This document shows positions 1 through 4,698 of a stretch of 8,179 nt of DNA, piece after piece. Numbering within the stretch: position 1 is the first letter of the stretch; each line of letters starts with the position of its first letter. The position numbers and the translations under genes are program-made. Source of the stretch: Flemingiibacterium sp045644145. Its GTDB lineage: Bacteria > Bacillota > Clostridia > Oscillospirales > CAG-272. The notes beneath the pieces are model-generated. The model ran no database searches and was not told the origin of the DNA. It saw only the letters and a list, made by a program, of their open reading frames with translations. The stretch is from contig JAZRGK010000041.1 of assembly GCA_045644145.1 (NCBI GenBank), positions 1 to 8,179 on the forward strand, in the 5' to 3' direction.

Positions 1-83
1 CAATATCCTAATCGGTGTTCTCGCATATCCATTATAACACAGATTTTGAATTCTGACGAGTACTTGTTTTGTTTTTTTGACAT
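1..83 (-). CDS. IS3-family transposase OrfA, N-terminal fragment
   Basis: The fragment reads MSKKQNKYSSEFKICVIMDM and continues REHRLGY to the window edge. Basic N-terminus followed by YSSEFK and a helix is the usual start of IS150-type OrfA, a helix-turn-helix protein that binds the IS ends and is joined to OrfB by programmed -1 frameshifting; neither the frameshift site nor OrfB is in view. A GGAGG ribosome binding site (complement of 95-99) lies 11 bases before the ATG and sits inside a hairpin. Compared with the right-hand copy this protein lacks three codons near the start and differs at several of the first residues, then is nearly identical. It is cut by the window edge, not visibly broken. 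Confidence 0.75.
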   Translation of the reverse strand, partial: MSKKQNKYSSEFKICVIMDMREHRLGY

Positions 84-87
84 AAAA

Positions 88-127
88 ATATGCACCTCCA
101 AAAGTGTCTAACTTTTGGGGTGCATAT
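88..127 (-). promoter_or_regulatory. IS leader hairpin covering the orfA ribosome binding site
   Basis: Seventeen base pairs (9+8 with one bulged base at 97) close a 5-base loop at 106-110. On the minus strand the GGAGG of orfA lies in the 3' arm, so a transcript entering from outside the IS would fold over the ribosome binding site. Sequestering of this kind is established for IS10 and IS50; for this element it is inference. Confidence 0.6.
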
Positions 128-186
128 CATTAGAGCCTCCCATTCTTTATATAACCGATAACTTAAAAACGCGGTAACATGTTCAG

Positions 187-215
187 TATAGCAATAACGG
201 ACATTTATTGCTGTA
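187..215. promoter_or_regulatory. Palindrome upstream of the pnuC promoter, possible operator
   Basis: GCAATAA (191-197) and TTATTGC (205-211) form a perfect 7-bp inverted repeat around a 7-base centre. It extends to 11 pairs (187-197 with 205-215) if one G-T pair is allowed. The site ends about 19 bases before the -35 box, so it would not be in the predicted mRNA; a protein binding site or the end of an older upstream transcript are both possible. I do not recognise it as a known operator. Confidence 0.3.
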
Positions 216-233
216 TTTCGTCTTGTTTGGCTA

Positions 234-262
234 TTGTTTTTCCATATGGTTTGCTGTATAAT
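234..262 (+). promoter_or_regulatory. Sigma-A-type promoter of the pnuC-family gene
   Basis: TTGTTT (234-239), a 17-base spacer and a perfect TATAAT (257-262). Transcription would start near 269, giving a leader of about 45 bases before the ATG at 315. Confidence 0.65.
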
Positions 263-314
263 AGTGGTGAAAAAATAACGTGCATCAGCGTTTGTTAGGG
301 ATGAGATTGGTAAG

Positions 315-1025
315 ATGATTTCCAGATTTAGAATGAACAAAAAAATGCTGTTCCCGCTTGTTTTAACGGCGGTCAGCGCATTTCTTATTACTGTAAGCGG
401 AATTGTGTTTAAGCAGGAGATATTCAGGATTATTCCGCTGTATATATCTCTCTTTGTAGGTGTGCTTCAGATGAAAGCCAATCGCTTTTCATATCTTATA
501 GGCTGCATTAACTGCTTAATTTATACGGTTGCTTATACTTCCATTGGACTTTACGCATCTGCCGCGAGCGCGCTTTTCTTCAGCGCGCCAATGCAGCTTA
601 TCACATTTTGGAGTTGGAACAAAAAGTCCTACAAGCGGTCAACTAAATTCCGCAGTCTTAATGTGAAAGGCTGGATACTTATTGTTGTTGCTTTTACCGT
701 TAGCTTTTTCGTAGTAAATTTTGTCCTTAATTCTGTTGACTCAAGCTATGCCATAATAGAAAGTGTGGCGACACTTGTAGGTATAGTGACTTCCATACTC
801 AGCCTTCTTTGCTACAGAGAGTATTCCTGGACAATGGTTGTGTCGGCGGTGATGACTCTTGCGCTTTATATAGTCGTCGCTATAGATGATCCGGCACAGA
901 TCACATACACTGTATATGCCATAAATTCCATGATCTGTGTTGTTTGCCAGTTCTTTGCCGTGCAGGCGATTTACGCGGAGCAGAGGCGTGCGGATGCCAT
1001 AGCCGCGAATGGATGCGGTGTGTGA
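315..1025 (+). CDS. pnuC: PnuC-family membrane transporter (nicotinamide riboside or other vitamin)
   Basis: A 236-residue, strongly hydrophobic protein with about seven to eight predicted membrane segments (roughly residues 10-30, 35-51, 57-75, 78-100, 118-138, 141-165, 172-190, 196-218). Residues 55-104 match the PnuC pattern: N-R-F-S-Y-L-I-G at the start of a helix, then a hydrophobic helix ending in Q94, W99 and W101 (QLITFWSWNKK). PnuC proteins have a SWEET-like fold and carry nicotinamide riboside by facilitated diffusion; related members carry thiamin or riboflavin, so the substrate is not settled. Length fits the family. The start at 315 follows AGGG at 297-300, about 14 bases away, which is a weak ribosome binding site; ATG at 333 or 345 would remove only the basic N-terminus. 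The gene stands alone under its own promoter. No riboswitch was recognised in the leader. Confidence 0.85.
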   Translation: MISRFRMNKKMLFPLVLTAVSAFLITVSGIVFKQEIFRIIPLYISLFVGVLQMKANRFSYLIGCINCLIYTVAYTSIGLYASAASALFFSAPMQLITFWSWNKKSYKRSTKFRSLNVKGWILIVVAFTVSFFVVNFVLNSVDSSYAIIESVATLVGIVTSILSLLCYREYSWTMVVSAVMTLALYIVVAIDDPAQITYTVYAINSMICVVCQFFAVQAIYAEQRRADAIAANGCGV

Positions 1026-1042
1026 TTATTACGGTTAAATGC

Positions 1043-1070
1043 AATGGGCTGCACTTAAGTGCAGCTCATT
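1043..1070. terminator. Palindrome after pnuC, weak terminator candidate
   Basis: Fourteen-base arms meet at CTTAAG (AATGGGCTGCACTT / AAGTGCAGCTCATT, one G-T pair). The stem starts 17 bases past the stop codon. The following bases (gttatgtaat) are only moderately T-rich, so this may be an mRNA 3' stabiliser rather than the terminator. Confidence 0.4.
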
Positions 1071-1130
1071 GTTATGTAATACAGTGCAGTACAATCGTAT
1101 CTGGGTAAAAATGGGCAACAAATAAAGCGC

Positions 1131-1161
1131 AGAGAGGGAGCATAAAACCCTCTCTCGTTTT
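1131..1161. terminator. Rho-independent terminator between convergent pnuC and fic genes
   Basis: AGAGAGGG (1131-1138) pairs with CCCTCTCT (1148-1155) around a 9-base loop, followed on the plus strand by CGTTTTT. It lies 10 bases beyond the end of the minus-strand fic gene, so it may also stop fic transcripts, though the minus-strand side (gcgctttattt) is less T-rich. Confidence 0.7.
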
Positions 1162-1164
1162 TGC

Positions 1165-1827
1165 TTATAAGCTCATGCCCTGTATCGCGTTTTCATACAT
1201 GAAGTCCTTGAGCGCATCCGCTTCGCCGGTGTTGTAGTAGTCGAGCAGAAGGACGTTGAATTGTTCCATGTGCTTGTCCGAGATTGTGATCACTCCCACA
1301 CCTGCGCTGATCATGATCTTGTTTGCAAGGGTGAGGCTCGTTCTCTTATTGCCATCCCAGAACAGTTGCGCTCTTACGCCCCATACAAACGCCTCAAGGG
1401 CTTTTTGAGTGGGAGTGCTATCCTTGCCCATGATTTCGCTTAACGCCGTCTGTGCGTCCTCGCGGCGCGGCACAGGGGGCATATAGTCCGTTCCTGATAT
1501 GCCAACACTGCCCGTGCGGAGCTTTCCCCATACAAGAGCTTCGTTTCGTGCAATGAACTCGTTGAGCTTGCACATATAGTCGAGTGTTACCGGCTCGTCG
1601 ACCGTGGAAAGAAGATAACGCCATGCGTCGCGCATATTGAGAATCGCCTGTATATCGTCGAGCTGCACGCCCGGCACGTTCACGCCGCTAAGGATAGTGC
1701 GCGTCTGGGGGAACGTGACAGCGCGGTTTTCCATTCGCATACCGCAGTACACGTTTTCGTCCCACAGCTTTTTTGCAAGGAATATGCTTTGTTCGGGAGT
1801 GAGGCGGTATTTGTCGGTGTATGTCAC
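1165..1827 (-). CDS. Fic-domain protein with Gln in place of the catalytic His
   Basis: A 220-residue soluble protein of the Fic/Doc fold. Fic enzymes normally transfer AMP (Doc: phosphate) to a protein target using HxFx(D/E)GN(G/K)R. Here the motif is Q154-L-F-W-D-G-N-K-R162: Phe, acidic residue, GNKR and the anion-binding loop are intact, but the catalytic His is Gln. A flap-like segment lies at 104-120 (RTGSVGISGTDYMPPVP). Near the N-terminus, E33-N34 sits where class II Fic proteins carry the inhibitory (S/T)xxxE(G/N) helix, with Gly at the Ser/Thr position, followed by TFPQTRTIL as in many Fic proteins. The start is GTG, chosen because AAAGGA lies 9 bases before it; no in-frame ATG fits better. 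No partner antitoxin gene is adjacent. The gene follows the tRNA-Ser terminator by about 50 bases with no convincing promoter of its own. The Fic fold is clear; activity is uncertain. Confidence 0.88.
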   Translation of the reverse strand: MTYTDKYRLTPEQSIFLAKKLWDENVYCGMRMENRAVTFPQTRTILSGVNVPGVQLDDIQAILNMRDAWRYLLSTVDEPVTLDYMCKLNEFIARNEALVWGKLRTGSVGISGTDYMPPVPRREDAQTALSEIMGKDSTPTQKALEAFVWGVRAQLFWDGNKRTSLTLANKIMISAGVGVITISDKHMEQFNVLLLDYYNTGEADALKDFMYENAIQGMSL

Positions 1828-1876
1828 TTTGCATTTTCCTTTCGTTCAGAAGAAATCTTTAGTTTGTAACGGGGTG

Positions 1877-1905
1877 AAAAAAGCACGCTGAAAGCGTGCT
1901 TTTTT
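1877..1905. terminator. Terminator of the tRNA-Ser operon
   Basis: GCACGC (1883-1888) and GCGTGC (1894-1899) enclose TGAAA, flanked by A6 and T6, so it is symmetrical and could work both ways. It lies directly after the 3' end of tRNA-Ser(GCT) on the minus strand and before the fic gene. Confidence 0.85.
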
Positions 1906-1907
1906 CT

Positions 1908-2002
1908 TGGCGGAGAAGGAGAGATTTGAACTCTCGCGCCGGTTTAAGTCCGACCTACACCCTTAGCAGGGGCGCCTCTTCGGCCAACTTGAGTACTTCT
2001 CC
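1908..2002 (-). tRNA. tRNA-Ser(GCT)
   Basis: A 95-base class II tRNA with a long variable arm. The acceptor stem is GGAGAAG/CTTCTCC, with discriminator G and CCA encoded (complement of 1908-1910). The anticodon loop CTGCTAA gives GCT, which reads AGC/AGU serine codons; the anticodon stem has one G-T pair. The T arm contains GTTCAAATC. It is the second of two tandem serine tRNAs from one promoter. Confidence 0.95.
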
Positions 2003-2038
2003 GTATGGCAGAACCAATATTCGGTTTTGCAAAATAAA

Positions 2039-2129
2039 TGGCGGAGAGAGTGGGATTCGAACCCACGGCTCCCTCGCGAGAGTCACCGGTTTTCAAGACC
2101 GGCTCCTTAAACCGCTCGGACATCTCTCC
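2039..2129 (-). tRNA. tRNA-Ser(TGA)
   Basis: A 91-base class II tRNA. The acceptor stem is GGAGAGA/TCTCTCC with discriminator G and CCA encoded (complement of 2039-2041). CCGGT-CTTGAAA-ACCGG forms the anticodon arm with anticodon TGA, reading UCA and related serine codons. The variable arm contains CTCTCGCGAG, and the T arm GGGTTCGAATCCC. It lies 36 bases before tRNA-Ser(GCT) on the same strand. Confidence 0.96.
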
Positions 2130-2159
2130 ACGGTGAGATGCATTATTTGCAACGTATAT

Positions 2160-2188
2160 ATTTTATCACAAGTCACATCCCTTGTCAA
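2160..2188 (-). promoter_or_regulatory. Strong promoter of the tRNA-Ser operon
   Basis: On the minus strand: perfect TTGACA (complement of 2183-2188), 17-base spacer, TAAAAT (complement of 2160-2165), and a TGA triplet giving an extended -10. The start would be near 2153, about 24 bases before the mature 5' end of tRNA-Ser(TGA). Confidence 0.8.
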
Positions 2189-2216
2189 GGGGTTTTATAA
2201 AAAAATTTGAATTTCC

Positions 2217-2249
2217 AAAAAACCGCCTGCCGCACCTTTGCGGCAGGCG
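2217..2249 (-). terminator. Terminator of the LRR lipoprotein gene
   Basis: An 11-bp perfect GC-rich stem (2224-2234 with 2239-2249) has a 4-base loop and a T6 run on the minus strand (2217-2222). It begins about 30 bases after the stop codon at 2280. Confidence 0.9.
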
Positions 2250-2279
2250 TATAGGTAACATTTGGCTTTCCGTGACCGA

Positions 2280-3830
2280 TCATTCCTTGCCAAGCACGGA
2301 AACTACGTTTTCAACCGGCGTCCAGTCGGTGATATCATTGTTCATGCCGTTGAATACCGTCAGTCTGCTGAGGGACGCAAGGGGAGATATATCGCAGACG
2401 CTGTTGTTGGTAAGATCGAGAATAGTGAGATTTTCAAGATTCTCAAGGGCTGTGATGTCGCTGATCTTGTTGTGGGATGCTTTCAGAGTGGTAAGCTCGG
2501 GAAGCTCCTTAAGAACGGAAATGTCGGTTATGTTGTTGTTGCTTATATCAAGAACGGTAAGCGCACGCACATATTCAAGATCGGAGATGTTTGCGATACT
2601 GTTGTAGGATATGTCAAGCTCGCGGAGATTCTTGAGCTTTTCGATGGGAAGCATATCGGAGATGCTGTTGCCGGAAAGATCGAGGATCGTAAGTGAGGTA
2701 AGCTCCCAAATGGGGGTGATGTCCTCGATTCCGTTGAGGCACGCAAGAAGCACGCGGAGATCCGGCAGAGTTGCAACCGCTGAAATATCTGCGATTCCGG
2801 AGTTGTTTATGTTAAGCTCGGTTATGGAGATAATACCGCTGATTGGCGAAAGGTCAGCTACCTCGGTATCGTTCAGAACGAGGGAAGTTAGATTTGTCAT
2901 TACCTTTACCGTTCCGATATCGGAAATTGGGTTGTAGGAAAGGTCAAGAACGGTTACATCGGTAAGCTTCGCAAGGGGAGTTATGTCCTTTACCTTATTT
3001 CCGCCGATGTTCAGATTCTTCATGAAGTGCATATCCCTTAGGGCGGATATGTCCTCGATATTGTTGGCGAAAAGATTGAGGTTTTCAAGCCATGTCATGC
3101 CGCTGAGAGCGGAAATATCGTAAATGTTGTTGTTGTAAAGATTAAGCTTCAGAAGCTCTGTAAGTCCGGTAATTACGGTGAGATCTGCTATCTCGGTTTC
3201 ACTGAGGTCAAGAGCCTCAAGCTTGGTAAGAGAGGCAAGGGGAGCGAAATTTTCTATGGGGTTTGAGCCGAGGTCAAGGGAGAGAAGACCGGTAAGCTCC
3301 GCCAAGGGCGCTGTGTCGGTGATATTGTTGTCTGCCACTCTCAGCGAGGTGAGCTTTTCCATTCCTTTAAGCGGAGCATAGTCCGTAATGCCCTCGTTAT
3401 GGGAAATGTCAAGGGAAGTCACCCAGTAAAACTCCGCAAGAGGGGAAATGTCCGTAATGCCGGCAGATGCAAGCCTGAGGGAATCAAGTGCCGCGAAGTC
3501 GGAGAGAAGCAGCTCGCCCTCGGGCTTATTTACCGCATTTCTCAGCGCTGCTTCAAGCTTCTCGTCGGCTATGCTAAGGGGAGTATCAGCTACATCGGGA
3601 AGCTTTTCCGTGTCAGTGGGAGCACTTGTATCGGCAGATGTATCTGCAGTATCGGTATCATCCGCGGATGTATCCACGGATTCATCTGCTGATGAATCCA
3701 TAGGCGATGTGCTTTCTGTGGCGGACGATGTGTCAAGGTTGTCCGGCAAATCGTTTTCGCAGGATGCAAGCAGGGTGGAAGCCATCAGCGCCGCTATAAC
3801 AGCGGAAAGAATACGTTTGGAGTTTTTCAT
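2280..3830 (-). CDS. Lipoprotein with 18 internalin-type leucine-rich repeats
   Basis: A 516-residue predicted surface lipoprotein. Residues 1-24 are a lipoprotein signal: KNSKR, a hydrophobic stretch and the lipobox L-A-S-C24, so the mature protein would be anchored by Cys24. Residues 33-75 are a Ser/Thr/Asp/Ala linker with ADT-type repeats. Residues 85-112 (LSIADEKLEAALRNAVNKPEG and following) match the cap region that often precedes such repeats in Firmicutes. Residues 115-512 hold 18 repeats, two of 23 and sixteen of 22 residues, with the pattern LxxLxLxxNxIxDIxxLxxL. Only four residues follow the last repeat: no LPxTG anchor, no enzyme domain, no C-terminal cap. Internalin-type repeats bind proteins; the ligand here is unknown. 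AAAGGA lies 11 bases before the ATG. It is divergent from secG. Recognised as an LRR lipoprotein with confidence, without a specific function. Confidence 0.92.
   Translation of the reverse strand: MKNSKRILSAVIAALMASTLLASCENDLPDNLDTSSATESTSPMDSSADESVDTSADDTDTADTSADTSAPTDTEKLPDVADTPLSIADEKLEAALRNAVNKPEGELLLSDFAALDSLRLASAGITDISPLAEFYWVTSLDISHNEGITDYAPLKGMEKLTSLRVADNNITDTAPLAELTGLLSLDLGSNPIENFAPLASLTKLEALDLSETEIADLTVITGLTELLKLNLYNNNIYDISALSGMTWLENLNLFANNIEDISALRDMHFMKNLNIGGNKVKDITPLAKLTDVTVLDLSYNPISDIGTVKVMTNLTSLVLNDTEVADLSPISGIISITELNINNSGIADISAVATLPDLRVLLACLNGIEDITPIWELTSLTILDLSGNSISDMLPIEKLKNLRELDISYNSIANISDLEYVRALTVLDISNNNITDISVLKELPELTTLKASHNKISDITALENLENLTILDLTNNSVCDISPLASLSRLTVFNGMNNDITDWTPVENVVSVLGKE
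2295..3488 (-). repeat. 66-base LRR-coding repeats (18 units)
   Basis: This tandem array within the lipoprotein gene has a period of 66 bases (69 in the first two units), encoding residues 115-512. Units are conserved mainly at Leu, Asn, Ile and Asp positions and are well diverged in the DNA, so this is an old array rather than a recent expansion. Confidence 0.85.
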
Positions 3831-3897
3831 TTTTTAACAGTTCCTTTCTTCAGAAATGTGTATCTGTAAGCTCGATTTTTACGTTTTTTACAAATAA

Positions 3898-3926
3898 AGT
3901 ATAGCATATAGGCGGCAAAATGTCAA
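3898..3926 (-). promoter_or_regulatory. Promoter of the LRR lipoprotein gene
   Basis: On the minus strand: TTGACA (complement of 3921-3926), 17-base spacer, TATACT (complement of 3898-3903), preceded by TGC, an extended -10. The start would be near 3891, leaving a leader of about 60 bases. Confidence 0.8.
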
Positions 3927-3994
3927 GCTTTAGCCAAATAAATCCTGTTTTGGGAATCTAAAAAATAAAAATTGCACAAATTTTAAAAAACCTA

Positions 3995-4023
3995 TTGCAA
4001 TCCTGCGGCTTTTGTGATAAAAT
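3995..4023 (+). promoter_or_regulatory. Promoter of secG
   Basis: TTGCAA (3995-4000), 17-base spacer, TAAAAT (4018-4023) with TGA just upstream as an extended -10. A-rich tracts at 3961-3990 could serve as an UP element. The predicted start near 4030 gives a leader of about 39 bases. Confidence 0.75.
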
Positions 4024-4068
4024 ATCTGTATCTGGTTTGAAATCACAGAATTTGGAGGATAAATAAAA

Positions 4069-4512
4069 ATGTTAGAAAATGTTATTGGCGGAATCTTGCT
4101 TGCGGCATCGCTGTTCCTTGTTGTAGCGATCCTGCTTCAGAGCAGTAAATCTCACAAGCTCCCCGGCACCATCGCAGGCGGCGCAGAAACCTTCTTCGGC
4201 AAGACTAAGGGCAGCAAGCTTGACCGTGTGCTTGAATACCTCACCACTGTTGTGGCGATCGTTTTCTGCGTGCTGGTAGTTGTTCTTTTCGTTGCTCAGG
4301 GGAACGCGGATCTCAGCAATATGGGTCTTACAAATGACGGCACTGCCGTTGAAACTCAGGATATTTCCGCTATGACTCCGGCAGATACATCTGCTGATAC
4401 CACTGCGGATACAACCGCCGACACCGCTGTAGATACCACTGCAGACACTGCTGCTGATACCGCTGCTGACACAGCCGCTGATACTGTTGCTGATACTGCT
4501 GAGGCTGAGTAA
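4069..4512 (+). CDS. secG: SecG translocase subunit with an (ADTX)10 acidic tail
   Basis: SecG is the small subunit of the SecYEG channel and supports SecA-driven export. Residues 1-80 match the family: a first membrane helix (about 3-23), the conserved LLQSSKSHKLPGTIAGGAETFFGKTKG loop region around residues 22-48 with the usual QSSKS and GGAExxFGK elements, and a second helix (about 55-78). SecG proteins are usually near 75-85 residues; this one has 147. Residues 105-144 are ten tetrapeptides, nearly all Ala-Asp-Thr followed by Ser, Thr, Ala or Val, ending in EAE. With the usual SecG topology (both ends outside) the tail would be extracellular. GGAGG lies 10 bases before the ATG. The next gene on the strand is rnr, as in many Firmicutes. 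Identity of the core is firm; the tail's role is unknown. Confidence 0.93.
   Translation: MLENVIGGILLAASLFLVVAILLQSSKSHKLPGTIAGGAETFFGKTKGSKLDRVLEYLTTVVAIVFCVLVVVLFVAQGNADLSNMGLTNDGTAVETQDISAMTPADTSADTTADTTADTAVDTTADTAADTAADTAADTVADTAEAE
4381..4500 (+). repeat. 12-base tandem repeat coding the SecG tail
   Basis: Ten 12-base units of the form GC(N)GAT/C-AC(N)-(A/T)CN encode ADTX. The array is exactly 120 bases and ends nine bases before the stop codon. Units differ mostly at third codon positions. The first 20 bases match the lipoprotein linker gene at 3628-3647 (opposite strand) with one mismatch. Confidence 0.85.
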
Positions 4513-4524
4513 TTTCAAATACTT

Positions 4525-4646
4525 AAGCTGTTTTAGACAGCTTGCCGCCTGCCGATAGCTTTGGCTTTCCCGGTGCGTGTTATGCACGGTGCATAACACG
4601 CACTGCCAGGGAAAAGCTAAGTATGTTACGGTGAGGCGGCTTTTTT
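4525..4646 (+). terminator. Nested hairpin complex ending in T6 between secG and rnr
   Basis: Four helices are visible. AAGCTG (4525-4530) pairs with CAGCTT (4538-4543). Directly after it GCCGCCT (4544-4550) pairs with AGGCGGC (4634-4640), followed by T6 (4641-4646). Inside, TAGCTTT+TCCC (4556-4562 and 4568-4571, five bases bulged) pairs with the 11 bases at 4609-4619. The innermost arms, 4573-4587 and 4589-4603, are a perfect 15-bp inverted repeat around one base. The outer stem plus T6 has the form of a rho-independent terminator whose loop holds an 83-base insert. It could end secG, attenuate rnr, or be a processed RNA. No promoter with a usable -10 is seen between it and rnr. Confidence 0.6.
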
Positions 4647-4698
4647 CGTTCGGCAAAGATGTTGACATACGAAAAATCCGAGGAAAGGACGGTCATTT

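Larger units (their letters stand above)
1..129 (-). mobile_element. Left IS3-family element, 5' end only (IS150-like)
   Basis: On the minus strand the element starts with TGATATGCACCCC at 129 and runs off the left edge. The TG start and the CCCCAAAAGTTAGAC core are typical of IS3-family terminal repeats of the IS150 group. The first 49 bases, through the orfA start codon, are identical to the right-hand copy at 8059-8107. The boundary at 129 is set by where the two copies stop matching, apart from two flanking A's that both share. The element reads outward from the window. No target duplication can be tested because the far end is missing. Confidence 0.8.

Noticed and set aside
1165..1827. 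Fic/Doc toxin-antitoxin pair
   Set aside because: No small antitoxin-like gene lies next to the fic gene; both neighbours are accounted for by a convergent transporter and tRNAs.
1165..2129. Genomic island integrated at the tRNA-Ser 3' end
   Set aside because: No integrase and no direct repeat of the tRNA 3' end were found in the window, so attachment sites cannot be supported.
1896..2210. Plus-strand open frame reading through both tRNA genes (with GGESGIRTHGSLARVTGFQ)
   Set aside because: It is the antisense translation of the two tRNA-Ser genes, a well-known misannotation in databases.
2182..3837. Several open frames antisense to the LRR lipoprotein gene
   Set aside because: They follow the 66-base periodicity of the true gene in another frame, have no ribosome binding sites and no domains.
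4525..4646. tmRNA or SRP RNA in the secG-rnr gap
   Set aside because: No tRNA-like ends, tag reading frame or conserved SRP Alu/S-domain loop sequences were found; the segment is simply nested palindromes.
4072..4668. A 198-codon minus-strand frame across secG and the hairpin region
   Set aside because: Its repetitive Ser/Gly/Cys/Ile part is the reverse of the ADT repeat, and it runs through the hairpin. No start signal was found and secG is certain.
4662..4690. TTGACA before rnr as an rnr promoter
   Set aside because: At spacings of 16-18 bases the -10 position reads AAAGGA to AGGACG, which is the ribosome binding site and not a -10 box.
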